From: RBG-16-49-21 sp040768125
GTDB lineage: Bacteria > Spirochaetota > UBA4802 > UBA5550
DNA length: 64,000 nucleotides
Assembly: GCA_040768125.1 (NCBI GenBank)
Contig: JAXGNG010000001.1
Span: 992,001 to 1,056,000, forward strand
Direction: 5' to 3'
Shown: one piece after another, positions 54,590-63,364 of the stretch
Layout: each line of letters opens with the position of its first letter
Numbering within the stretch: position 1 is the stretch's first letter
Notes under the pieces: generated by a model
Databases searched by the model: none
Told to the model about the DNA's origin: nothing
What the model saw: only the letters and a program-made list of their open reading frames with translations
Position numbers and translations under genes: made by a program

Positions 54590-55705
54590 ATGGGTGACGG
54601 CATCTGGATCAACATCCTCGTCTCGATCGGCTTCCTCGCCGCCATGGGAGTCATCCTCTCCCTTCTCCTGGTCCTCGCGGAGAAAAAGATACTCGACTAC
54701 GGCGAGTGCGAGATCGACATCAACAACGGGAAGAAGAAGCTCGCGGTTACGGGCGGGTCGTCGCTTCTCTCGAGCCTTTCGGACAACGGCATCTTCATAC
54801 CCTCGGCCTGCGGCGGCCGCGGGACCTGCGCCTACTGCAAGGTGGGGGTCGCCGCCGGGGGGGGCATGGTGGGGCCCATCGAGCGCCCCTCACTCACGGA
54901 GGAGGAGATGGAGAGGGGGGTCCGCCTCTCCTGCCAGGTGAAGGTGCGGGGCGACGTCGCGATATCGATCCCCGACGAGATATTCTCCGTGCGTCGCTTC
55001 AGGGCCACCGTGGTCCACAAGCGGCCCCTGACCCACGACATCCTCGAGTTGAGGCTCGCCCTCATCGAGCCCCGGGAGATTGAGTTCACGGCGGGGCAGT
55101 ATGTACAGCTCGAGTCGAAGGAGTACCGGGGGCGGGAGAGCGTCAACCGCGCCTACTCCATGTCGTCCCTTCCCTCCGACTCCGGGCATATCGAGCTTAT
55201 CATCCGCCGCGTGCCCGAGGGGATCTGCACCACCTGGGTCTTCGACGTGCTGAAGGAGGGGGAGGAGGTCGCCCTCTCAGGCCCCTACGGCGACTTCCGG
55301 CTCTCCGGCACCGGGGCGCCGGCGCTCTTTATCGCCGGGGGGAGCGGCATGGCGCCCATCTGGAGCATGCTCCGGGACATGCGGGAGCGGGGCGACGGGA
55401 GAACGGCCTGGTACGTCTTCGGCGCGCTGACCCGGGAGGACCTCTTTTTCGTCGATGAACTGAAGAAGCTCGAGGGCGAGCTCGCCGCCTTTACCTTCAT
55501 CCCCGCGCTCTCGAACGAGCCCGGGGGCGCGGAATGGGAGGGCGAGCGGGGCCTTGTCACCGACGTGGTGAAGCGCCGCATCCCCGACCTGGCGGGATTC
55601 GAGGCCTACCTCTGCGGCTCCCCCGGCATGATCGACGCCTGCGTGAAGATGCTGACCGGGGCGGGGGTCCCGGCAGAGAACATATTCTTCGACAAGTTCG
55701 CCTGA
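54590..55705 (+). CDS. nqrF: NADH-oxidising subunit F (ferredoxin plus FAD domain)
   Basis: This 371-residue subunit starts with one membrane helix (about 7-28), then a [2Fe-2S] ferredoxin domain with Cys at 74, 80, 83 and 115 (SACGGRGTCAYC...RLSC), then a FAD domain with RAYSMSSLP and an NADH-binding domain (GGSGMAPIWSMLRD, LCGSPGM). It takes electrons from NADH into the complex. This identifies the operon as Nqr rather than Rnf, where RnfB and RnfC would be found. The length is somewhat short of the usual ~405 residues. Confidence 0.92.
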   Translation: MGDGIWINILVSIGFLAAMGVILSLLLVLAEKKILDYGECEIDINNGKKKLAVTGGSSLLSSLSDNGIFIPSACGGRGTCAYCKVGVAAGGGMVGPIERPSLTEEEMERGVRLSCQVKVRGDVAISIPDEIFSVRRFRATVVHKRPLTHDILELRLALIEPREIEFTAGQYVQLESKEYRGRESVNRAYSMSSLPSDSGHIELIIRRVPEGICTTWVFDVLKEGEEVALSGPYGDFRLSGTGAPALFIAGGSGMAPIWSMLRDMRERGDGRTAWYVFGALTREDLFFVDELKKLEGELAAFTFIPALSNEPGGAEWEGERGLVTDVVKRRIPDLAGFEAYLCGSPGMIDACVKMLTGAGVPAENIFFDKFA

Positions 55706-55716
55706 GGGGAGGGGAG

Positions 55717-56181
55717 ATGAAACGACCGCCGGACGAATCGGACCTTCTCGGGAACTTCGGCCCCTCGAAGTTTTCCGCCGGGGGATTTCTCGGGAGTGAC
55801 CACCGCGTCCCGGAGGAGATCGTGGCGGAGGACGCCCAGGTACTGGAGCGGGCGGGCATCGACGCCGCGGCGGCGGCCCGGGCCCTGGAGGCGGTATTCG
55901 ACCGCGCCCGCGCCGCCCAGGGCGCAGAAGTCGAGATCATGGCGGGAGTGACGGCGCGCTACTACGAGTCCCGTGGGAAGATTCCCTCTCCCTTCCGGGG
56001 CGAGGGCCTCTTCGAGAAGGGAGAGGTCGTGGTGCGGGGCCTCCCCGGCGCCGGCGAAGTCGCCATCACCCGCCTTTCCATCCACCTCGTCGCGCGCCAC
56101 GGCTTTTTCCAGGGACGCGGACAGCGCTACCGGATCGAGCCGGAGGCCGCCGTCTTCCTGGCCGCGGGCCTCGGGAAGTAG
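55717..56181 (+). CDS. Unknown protein encoded directly after nqrF
   Basis: This 154-residue protein has ATG 55717 with GGGGAGGGGAG just before it, 11 bases after the nqrF stop. It has no membrane helix and no signal peptide. It looks to have two parts: an alanine-rich helical part (30-70), and a mixed strand part with SPFRGEGLFEKGEVVVRGLPGAGEVAITRLSIHLV in pieces, RHGFFQGRGQRYRIEPEAAVFL. The acidic and Arg-rich pattern suggests a soluble accessory or assembly factor of the Nqr complex, which is only inference from position. No family recognised. Confidence 0.75.
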   Translation: MKRPPDESDLLGNFGPSKFSAGGFLGSDHRVPEEIVAEDAQVLERAGIDAAAAARALEAVFDRARAAQGAEVEIMAGVTARYYESRGKIPSPFRGEGLFEKGEVVVRGLPGAGEVAITRLSIHLVARHGFFQGRGQRYRIEPEAAVFLAAGLGK

Positions 56182-56342
56182 GGGGGTGCTGCCCCAGAGT
56201 CGTCTGTCATGAGAGTGGGTGCGTCCGGTCCCGGGGAAAATATTTACGGCAGATACGGTTTCCATATTTTCATCCATTCTCGTTGACACGCCCGCCGGAT
56301 TTCAGGAAAATGATCGGAAATTTTTTCCGGGAGTGCCAGAAC

Positions 56343-57272
56343 ATGAAAACGATCCAGCTCTTTATCGCCTGCGCGGTCTTTGCCTTCGCGGGGCTCAACC
56401 TCGCGTCGGGAGGGTCTCCCCTTGCCTACCTGTCTGACGGGGAGCCCCTCTTTGTCGCCGCGGTGCTCTGCGCGGCCTGCGCCCTGGCGTGCTTCGTCCT
56501 CGCCTGGATCACCGGCGACTACTCCCAGACCGACCGCCTCTGGAGCCTCATGCCGCCGGTCTACGCCTGGTACTTCGCCTGGCGCGGCTGGCCCGACGCG
56601 CGCCTGGCGGTCATGGCGGTCCTGGCGACCCTCTGGGGCGCGCGCCTCACCTTCAACTTCGCGCGGAAGGGGGGCTACACCACGGAGGAGGACTACCGCT
56701 GGATCATCATGCGGGAGAAGATCCCGCACCCCGCGGCATGGCAGGCCTTCAACTTCTTCTTCATTGCCGGGTACCAGCATTTCCTGGTCTTCCTCATCGC
56801 GCTTCCGGCCTACGCGGTGTTCAGCGCCGGGCGCTCTCCCCTGGGCGCCCTGGACTACGCCGCCGCGGCGCTCCTCCTGGGACTCCTGTTAATGGAGACC
56901 GTGGCGGACGAGCAGATGTGGCGCTTCCAGGAGGAGAAGAAGCGGCGCCGCGCTTCAGGCGGGGCCCTCGAGGGCGACTACGCCCGCGGCTTCATCACCA
57001 CGGGACTCTTCCGCTTCTCGCGGCACCCGAACTATTTCGCCGAGATATCGATCTGGTGGGCCTTCTACCTCTTCGTGCCCGCGGCCGCGGGAACCTGGCT
57101 CCACTGGACCATAATCGGCGCGGTGCTTCTCACGATCCTGTTCCAGGGCTCGATCTGGCTCGCGGAATCGATCACCGGGGGCAAGTACCCTGAGTACGTG
57201 AAGTACCAGGCCCGGGTGTCGCGCCTCGTTCCCTGGCGCGCGAAGCCGGAGGCGGGGGCCGATGCCGCCTAA
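56343..57272 (+). CDS. DUF1295 / steroid 5-alpha-reductase-like membrane protein
   Basis: This 309-residue protein has about eight membrane helices and the DUF1295 pattern: SQTDRLWSLMPPVYAW near residue 60, then ADEQMWRFQEEKK, and FITTGLFRFSRHPNYFAEISIWWAFYL in parts, with the RHPNYF motif shared with steroid reductases and isoprenylcysteine methyltransferases. These are membrane enzymes acting on lipids with NADPH or SAM; the substrate here is unknown. I chose ATG 56343 with GGGAG 9 bases upstream; ATG 56310 is possible. Confidence 0.85.
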   Translation: MKTIQLFIACAVFAFAGLNLASGGSPLAYLSDGEPLFVAAVLCAACALACFVLAWITGDYSQTDRLWSLMPPVYAWYFAWRGWPDARLAVMAVLATLWGARLTFNFARKGGYTTEEDYRWIIMREKIPHPAAWQAFNFFFIAGYQHFLVFLIALPAYAVFSAGRSPLGALDYAAAALLLGLLLMETVADEQMWRFQEEKKRRRASGGALEGDYARGFITTGLFRFSRHPNYFAEISIWWAFYLFVPAAAGTWLHWTIIGAVLLTILFQGSIWLAESITGGKYPEYVKYQARVSRLVPWRAKPEAGADAA

Positions 57273-57394
57273 CGGCTACTCGGGGGAGATTCTCCGCGTC
57301 GGCCTCTCGCCAGGGCAAGAAAAATTAATCTGAGCAATTTATTTATAGTATGCATTTTTATAATCAAATATTTAAAAAGTTTTCTAAAAATAAT

Positions 57395-57420
57395 AAAAAA
57401 CCCATTCGGGTGGGTTTTTT
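57395..57420. terminator. Bidirectional rho-independent terminator
   Basis: AAAAAACCCA and TGGGTTTTTT are perfect complements around a TTCGGG-type loop. It ends transcription from the DUF1295 gene and separates it from the envelope gene block. Confidence 0.85.
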
Positions 57421-57423
57421 ATA

Positions 57424-57456
57424 TTGACTTCATATTAATATTTGAATAGTATACTA
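57424..57456 (+). promoter_or_regulatory. Candidate promoter with a palindrome over the -10 region
   Basis: TTGACT (57424-57429) and TAGTAT (57447-57452) have a 17-base spacer. The -10 lies within TAGTATACTA (57447-57456), a perfect 10-base palindrome that could be an operator. The first envelope gene starts 96 bases downstream. Confidence 0.5.
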
Positions 57457-57551
57457 CTATTATCCGATAGGTTAACCATAGCTTGTAATAGCTACATATT
57501 TATTATTATATCAATGAGTTAGTTATCATCGCCATCAGGATAAGATGCAAC

Positions 57552-58457
57552 ATGCAAAACAATAAAATTCGTATCTTCATCATGCTGATCACACTGGTGA
57601 CAATTTTAAGATCAGGGCTCTATGGTGATGTCATTCTTTTAAAGGATGGAACCATTTATCTAGGAACAATCACCAATATAAGCAGCAGCGGTATAATCAT
57701 TCAATCCTTCGGGGCTGCGAGAACCGTCCGCCAGAGGGATATCCGGAAAAGCAGCAAGGACATGCAAGGATTGCAGGGAATAGAGGCAGAGGTTGTCCTG
57801 AAAAACGGTTCAGTCATGAAGGGAACGATACAGAATTATGATGACGAGGTCGGTCTTTTCCTTAAAACTGATTACGGGTCACTGACGATGCCGGCCGCGG
57901 GAATCGCCTCGGTACAGGACACATCAATGAGAAAGAGATATCATGGCCCCGTCGCTGTGACCGGTATAACCATGGGATGCTACTATCCTGTGGGCCCTTT
58001 CATGAACCGGTTCAAGATCCAGCCTCAACTTTCCGCCTTCGTTGAGATAAACTCGGTGTTTGCCCGGGGGCTTTTTTTCGGCCTTGATGCGGGATACATG
58101 TTCATGAACTATCGACCCGACGGCAATATAAAATATGACGCGGCCACGCTGAAAATATACGGCCAGTACCGCTTCCTGGACCTGAGAGTGCTTTCATCCC
58201 CGGCTCGGTATCTGTCACCCTTCGTGGCCGCAGGGGCGGGAATCACCTATATTGCGCGCCGAGATAATCGTACCCTGTCAATCGGATCAACACGCAAGAA
58301 TGAAATGGTCGCACTGTATACCCTGGCGGGCGGTCTCGATGTGTTCGCAACGGAATCACTCATTGTGAGGGTCCAGGTGAGCTGGCTGGGCATACAGCAG
58401 GAAAGCTCGCTCATGAACGCTTTCAGTACCACCGCGGGGATCATGTGGGGTTTCTAG
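57552..58457 (+). CDS. Outer-membrane beta-barrel protein with N-terminal duplicated small domain
   Basis: This 301-residue protein has a signal peptide (about 1-25), then two related segments with a LKDGTIYLGTITN / LKNGSVMKGTIQN core (about 27-110) that look like small Sm/SH3-type barrels, and a C-terminal part with alternating strands ending in GIMWGF, a typical outer-membrane insertion signal with terminal Phe. It may be a receptor, adhesin or transport barrel. Its AT-rich promoter region is followed by normal coding sequence. Confidence 0.75.
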   Translation: MQNNKIRIFIMLITLVTILRSGLYGDVILLKDGTIYLGTITNISSSGIIIQSFGAARTVRQRDIRKSSKDMQGLQGIEAEVVLKNGSVMKGTIQNYDDEVGLFLKTDYGSLTMPAAGIASVQDTSMRKRYHGPVAVTGITMGCYYPVGPFMNRFKIQPQLSAFVEINSVFARGLFFGLDAGYMFMNYRPDGNIKYDAATLKIYGQYRFLDLRVLSSPARYLSPFVAAGAGITYIARRDNRTLSIGSTRKNEMVALYTLAGGLDVFATESLIVRVQVSWLGIQQESSLMNAFSTTAGIMWGF

Positions 58458-58482
58458 GTTCAGCAAAGGAGGACAACGCCCC

Positions 58483-60354
58483 ATGAAAAAAATCGGTTTG
58501 CTTCTACTTGTGCCGGCATTGCTGGCTCTTGCATGCGGGGATTCCCTCACGGGCATCACGCGATCTTCAGGTGAAATACTGCTGGCACCGAGATCCGGTG
58601 GCAGTGGACCGCATGTCGCCTCCACCGCTCCCGCTGACGGCGCAACGAATGTTGCCCTCACTGCCACGGTCACCGCGATATTCGACTCCGAGGTCCGCTG
58701 TTCCACGGTCACATCGGCAAGCTTCACGGTAAACCAGAGTGGTACGCCGGTGGCCGGGGTCGTCAGCTGTACCGGGCTAACTGCGATTTTCACGCCTTCT
58801 GCCAATCTGTCGCCCGGGGCAGACTACACGGCCACGGTCGCGGCATCAGTGCAGAACCTTGATAGCGCTTCCATGTCCGCGGACCACGTCTGGACATTCA
58901 CGACCACCACGACCGCCGGGGGCCCCACGGTGGCGGTCACCAGCCCGCTCAATGGGGCGACCGATGTAATGACGGATGCGACCATCACCGCAGATTTCAG
59001 CGAGGAGGTCCGCTGTTCCACGGTCACATCGGCAAGTTTTACCCTGAGCGACGGCAGCCCCGTCGCGGGAAGCGTGGAGTGCTTCGGCACATCGGCTGCA
59101 TTTACGCCTGCGTCTGGAATGACCCTGGGCGGGGTATATACCGCCACGGTCACCACCGCGGTGGAGAACCTGGGCGGCGAACCCATGGCAGCGGACCACG
59201 TCTGGTCATTTACCGTGGAAGATGGACCGACACTGGCGCAGAAAATGCGCGGCATCTGGATCATTGGAGGATGCGGGAATGTATCGGGCACGGACATAAT
59301 AGAAGAAATCGATCTGTACGACCCGGTAACCGACACCTGGTACGGTGACGTGGCGGCGTCTGCGACGGGCGACACCTACGTGGCGTCGTCGCACGGCATG
59401 GCCGTATACCTGGACGGCAAGATATATGTCATGGGCGGGGCGACAGACTATGCGACCCTGACCAATCGGGTGCAGGTGTACGATATTGCGGTGAACACCT
59501 GGACGACCATGACCAGCCTGCCGGGACCCAGGGCGGGCGCCATAACGTATACCGAGGGAGACCAGGCCTATATTCTCGGCGGCGCCAACAGCGTTACCGC
59601 CAGTAATAGTGCCGGCGTACCCACCCATCATCGATTCAATCCCGCGGGAGCGGGCAGCTGGTTCACTACGCACCCGACCTATACCACAACCCCGACGCTG
59701 GCGGTGCTGGGAACAGCGACAACCACCCGTATCGGATGCGCTTTTTATAATTTTTCTGGAAATGTGTCCCATGCCGGCGGCAAAATAACGACAACAGCGC
59801 ATACCTTTCGTAATTACAACGACATATATCAATGGTCATATAACGCATATACGTCCGGCATAGCGGAGAGAACATTGAACAGTGCAAGGGCATTTATGGC
59901 CAGCGGCGGTTACGCCGGTTCTAACGGGACATTTTTCTTCATGGCCGGCGGTGTCATCGCACTTACCCATGTCGCCAATAACCTGTTTTTCAATTTCAGT
60001 ACCATGAACTATGTTGCTCCGGGCAACAGCTTTCTCGTGTACCTTCCCCCGTCTGAAACAGCAACAGGTATGCTTATTGGCGCCAATTGCCCGTCCTTTG
60101 TGACCACGAACAGCACGGGAGTGGCCTTCCATGCGGGTGTTGTTTCACCCTACAACGGAAGCACGGCCGAAGACCCGACCTTTTACATATTCGGGGGCAT
60201 CAAAAATCGGACAATTATTACCACCGATGTTTCCGCCATATCGGCGAATGGCATCGTATCCGCCTCATCGACCTATACGACAGCGGGATGGGTCGCGAAA
60301 ACGGCGATGCTCCGGGGTAGGTTCGGCCACAGCGTGGTTGCGGCGGGACCGTGA
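58483..60354 (+). CDS. Surface lipoprotein with two Big_5 domains and Kelch-like propeller
   Basis: This 623-residue protein has a lipobox (LLALAC, Cys 18), then two Ig-like SbsA/Big_5 domains (about 42-140 and 145-245), both starting ATNVALTATVTAIF or ATDVMTDATITADF and containing the same EVRCSTVTSASFT. The rest (about 255-610) has Kelch-like units (YDPVTDTWYG, YLDGKIYVMGGAT, YDIAVNTWTTM, YILGGAN), suggesting a beta-propeller, although the second half is irregular. It is likely exposed on the outer membrane. AAAGGAGG precedes ATG 58483, 25 bases after the upstream stop, so it is cotranscribed with the barrel gene. Confidence 0.82.
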   Translation: MKKIGLLLLVPALLALACGDSLTGITRSSGEILLAPRSGGSGPHVASTAPADGATNVALTATVTAIFDSEVRCSTVTSASFTVNQSGTPVAGVVSCTGLTAIFTPSANLSPGADYTATVAASVQNLDSASMSADHVWTFTTTTTAGGPTVAVTSPLNGATDVMTDATITADFSEEVRCSTVTSASFTLSDGSPVAGSVECFGTSAAFTPASGMTLGGVYTATVTTAVENLGGEPMAADHVWSFTVEDGPTLAQKMRGIWIIGGCGNVSGTDIIEEIDLYDPVTDTWYGDVAASATGDTYVASSHGMAVYLDGKIYVMGGATDYATLTNRVQVYDIAVNTWTTMTSLPGPRAGAITYTEGDQAYILGGANSVTASNSAGVPTHHRFNPAGAGSWFTTHPTYTTTPTLAVLGTATTTRIGCAFYNFSGNVSHAGGKITTTAHTFRNYNDIYQWSYNAYTSGIAERTLNSARAFMASGGYAGSNGTFFFMAGGVIALTHVANNLFFNFSTMNYVAPGNSFLVYLPPSETATGMLIGANCPSFVTTNSTGVAFHAGVVSPYNGSTAEDPTFYIFGGIKNRTIITTDVSAISANGIVSASSTYTTAGWVAKTAMLRGRFGHSVVAAGP

Positions 60355-60441
60355 AAGCATGACACTGGTTCGACGGCAGAAAAACGGCGGGACCGGATGA
60401 CCGGATCGGCAGTTCTGACAGATGACAGAGGATAGAAGAGA

Positions 60442-61872
60442 ATGAAAAAGATACTTATTGCGACCATCCTCAGTCTCATCATTTCGATAATACCGTCCAT
60501 GCCCCTCCATCCTGAGGACGACGCCGCGGCCCTGTACCGAAAGGGGATGGAGCACTACGAAAAGAAAAACTATAAATCCGCCCATGACCTCTTTCGAAAG
60601 GCACTTCTGATGAACCCTTTCAACGAAGAAGCATCGAACATGTACTGGAATATGAAGGCCCTGCAGCAGCATGAGGGGCAGGCCGGTGCGGACAGGGGTC
60701 TTTTAAGGGACACGGAAAAGGAGACACCGCGGGGGAACAGCGGTGGGGAGGGCGCCGGGGTAAGAAAGGTTAAAACGAAAGAAACGCGGCGCCGGGGGGA
60801 TCGTGCCGATCGGGAATCGGCCGCCACTCTGCTGGATCTCCGTGGGGAAATAGCCGAGCTCAATAAAAGCATCGATACCGGGAAGAAGGAGTTGGCCCTG
60901 CTGGAACAGCGGCGGGCAGAGAAGCTGGAATCGGAACGTGAAAACTCCCGTGCAATGATAATCGTCTCCGCGGCAATACTCAGCTTGCTCGTGGCGGCGA
61001 GCGCGGGTATGCTTATTTATGCAATTATTATCATCTCCAGAAGAGAGAAGGGCGAATCAGTGGCGTTGATGCCCGGGGACGCCTCCACGGGCGAGTATGT
61101 GAACGGGAGAAAGCAGCATGACCGCTTTCAGCAGATGCCCTATCCGCTACCGGGGAGGAGAGAAGCGTTGAGCACCGCCTCGAGGGGCATGACGATACGG
61201 CAGAAGAATGAAATTGTCGCGACCGCTTCTTCCGAATATTTTTCAAGAATGGAAATCACCATAGCCGGTTTCGTCCGTCTCATAGAGCACAGATTGAATC
61301 GCGACAATAATGATTTCAGGGTAAGGAAACTCTGCCATGATATCGGGAAGAGACTCGGGCTCACATCCGTGGAAATGACGGAGCTACGCACGGCGGCCCT
61401 CATGAAAGATGTAGGGTTCCTGCTGATACCTGAATCGTTACTCTTGAAGCAGGGGGCACTTACAAGTCAGGAAAGGGAGGTTGTGGAAAAACATGTGAGT
61501 CACTCCCTGAAAATCGCGCAGTATACTCCCCAGCCGCCGCGTATCCTCGAAGCGATCGAGAAGCACCATGAACGCATGGACGGGTCAGGTTATCCTTACG
61601 GCATCAGTGGTACCGGTATTCCGCTCTTTTCCCGCGTCATCGGCGTATGCGATACGTTTATCGCCCTCACCTCGGACCGCCCCTACCGGGCGGCACTTGA
61701 CAATGACACGGCGCTTGCGGTCATGGAGCGGGAAGCCCGTCTCTTTGATCAGGAAATAGTGGCGATACTCCGCGAGCTGTTCGGACAGGAGGTTGTCCGC
61801 ACCCAGAAGCCGGGGGACTACCTGTTCGACAGGGACCTGTACCCGGAGGAAACATTAAGCCGGCGGGCCTGA
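60442..61872 (+). CDS. TPR protein with transmembrane helix and degenerate HD-GYP domain
   Basis: This 476-residue protein has a signal-like N-terminus, a TPR-type helix pair (28-75), a coiled coil (125-170), a membrane helix (about 172-198) and an HD-GYP-like domain (255-460). Late HD-GYP motifs are good: KHHERMDGSGYPYGISG (H375, H376, GYP 383-385) and VCDTFIALTSDRPYR (D404). However, the HD dyad reads K322-D323 and the first metal-binding His is not seen, so c-di-GMP hydrolysis is doubtful. It may instead bind c-di-GMP or partner proteins. Confidence 0.8.
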   Translation: MKKILIATILSLIISIIPSMPLHPEDDAAALYRKGMEHYEKKNYKSAHDLFRKALLMNPFNEEASNMYWNMKALQQHEGQAGADRGLLRDTEKETPRGNSGGEGAGVRKVKTKETRRRGDRADRESAATLLDLRGEIAELNKSIDTGKKELALLEQRRAEKLESERENSRAMIIVSAAILSLLVAASAGMLIYAIIIISRREKGESVALMPGDASTGEYVNGRKQHDRFQQMPYPLPGRREALSTASRGMTIRQKNEIVATASSEYFSRMEITIAGFVRLIEHRLNRDNNDFRVRKLCHDIGKRLGLTSVEMTELRTAALMKDVGFLLIPESLLLKQGALTSQEREVVEKHVSHSLKIAQYTPQPPRILEAIEKHHERMDGSGYPYGISGTGIPLFSRVIGVCDTFIALTSDRPYRAALDNDTALAVMEREARLFDQEIVAILRELFGQEVVRTQKPGDYLFDRDLYPEETLSRRA

Positions 61873-62192
61873 CGGGTTCCAAGCACTTTCCCCTGTGGTA
61901 CTCGTGGTGCAATAACCTTTACTCCTTCCGCAATGCATCCATTCAGCCATTATGTCCCATGGGCCCCTTCCTGACGTGGCGGGGGACCTGGCCGGCCGGG
62001 GCCTCCTGGCTGGTGAATGATGTATTTTTTCGATGGCCGAAGTTCCCGGATAATAAAAAAATGTGTTGATCTCTTATTCTGGTTTGTATACTATCCTGCG
62101 TCAGCCCGGGGGGAACGCATTCCCGCGAGGTATATCGATAAAAAAATGATGCCGGTCCCGGGTTCCACAATGCTTCTAAGGTGCTGAATAAT
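61873..62192. other. Intergenic region with a weak promoter candidate
   Basis: No gene is supported. TTGATC (62066-62071) and TATACT (62087-62092) with a 15-base spacer form a possible promoter for the following lipoprotein gene. GC-rich inverted sequences around 61980-62015 may be the end of the upstream transcript. Confidence 0.35.
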
Positions 62193-63233
62193 ATGTTCAC
62201 GATACACGATCACAAATGGCAGTTCTGTTCCGCCCTTGTCATGTCGTTTGCGTTGCTGGCGGGATGCATTGAAAGATCAGGCAACAGTGACGGCGTTTCT
62301 CCCGGTGCGCTTGCAAAGGAGCCGAAGGCCGTTAAGCTTGATCCTGACGCCGTCCATCCCCTGGCCGTGATCACCAAAACCTTTGACGCCTCCGGCGCGC
62401 AGACCGGCCAGACAATGAAGCAGTATGGAGATCACGCGGCATACCAATCAACGGTGTCCAACCTGAATTCCTTTGCCCAGGTCATGGGGATCATCAACAC
62501 CGCGGGAGTGACGATCGCCGACCATAACATGATGTATTCCAAATCGAGCGGCAATGCCGGCACGGACGGGGTGTGGCTCACCGATGATGACGGGGACCGG
62601 GTGTACACGGTCAATCGATTTGACGTGCGCGGCGTGATGGTGCGCACCGATACCTACTCCGATTTCTCCGGAAGTGAGCTTGTTAAATACACCACCTATA
62701 CGCATAACCCTGATCATACCATGGCCCGGGCCGATGGCTACCGTGGCGATGACGTTCTCATGGGCGCGATGCGTTTTGGATATGCAAACGGGCGGTTGAT
62801 CGCCATTGAGAGCTTCGGATACGATGCCACATCCCCGGTGGCAGAAATACAGCTGGCGTATGATTCCCTTGGCCGGAATGCGTCAATCCTGGCCAGGACA
62901 AAAACGCCGGGTGGCATGAAAAACAGCATGCAGATCCTGAAGACCTATTCTGGGAACAGCTTGATGCTTGCGTCGGTCCTGCTGCAGGAATGGGACGGAA
63001 GTTCCTGGAAAACCGCGTATCATTCTGAAAACAAAATCAACCCCGCGACATGGCGCGTGGCAAAGACGCTGGTCACCGACCCCACGGGTGACCCGATAAA
63101 TGACGCTGATTATACCTACTGCACGACCTTTCGCTACAATGAAATGGATTTGCAATCCAAAGAGTCATCGTATTCCGGCGATGAAACAGACCTCAGGGGA
63201 TATACCGAGTATCGGTATTATATTTCCAGGTGA
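62193..63233 (+). CDS. Lipoprotein with RHS/YD-like repeats
   Basis: This 346-residue protein has a lipoprotein signal (SFALLAGC, Cys 25 region). The rest is rich in YD/RHS-like short units, such as DDDGDRVYTVNRFDVRGVMV, YGDH, YTHNPDHTMARADGY and AYDSLGRNASIL, which suggest a beta-rich fold similar to cell-wall or Rhs proteins. I chose ATG 62193 with AAGG upstream; GTG 62181 is also possible. Function unknown. It is the last complete gene of the envelope block. Confidence 0.7.
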   Translation: MFTIHDHKWQFCSALVMSFALLAGCIERSGNSDGVSPGALAKEPKAVKLDPDAVHPLAVITKTFDASGAQTGQTMKQYGDHAAYQSTVSNLNSFAQVMGIINTAGVTIADHNMMYSKSSGNAGTDGVWLTDDDGDRVYTVNRFDVRGVMVRTDTYSDFSGSELVKYTTYTHNPDHTMARADGYRGDDVLMGAMRFGYANGRLIAIESFGYDATSPVAEIQLAYDSLGRNASILARTKTPGGMKNSMQILKTYSGNSLMLASVLLQEWDGSSWKTAYHSENKINPATWRVAKTLVTDPTGDPINDADYTYCTTFRYNEMDLQSKESSYSGDETDLRGYTEYRYYISR

Positions 63234-63293
63234 AATTCCCGCGCCAATTCTTCCAGCCGAAGGGATAGATAAGGACTAAATCATCCAGGTTCC

Positions 63294-63321
63294 GGGCAGG
63301 TGTCCTGCGCCGCGCCTGCCC
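63294..63321. repeat. Inverted repeat between convergent genes
   Basis: GGGCAGG and CCTGCCC pair over a 14-base loop, between the two convergent lipoprotein genes. No T-run follows, so it is only a candidate terminator. Confidence 0.35.
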
Positions 63322-63364
63322 AGGGCGTGAATTCCCTGATGGTTGTCAATTCCTCATCATGGAT

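Noticed and set aside
51683..55705. Annotation of the operon as Rnf complex
   Set aside because: The last subunit is a clear NqrF with ferredoxin, FAD and NADH domains. RnfB and RnfC, which define Rnf, are absent from the window.
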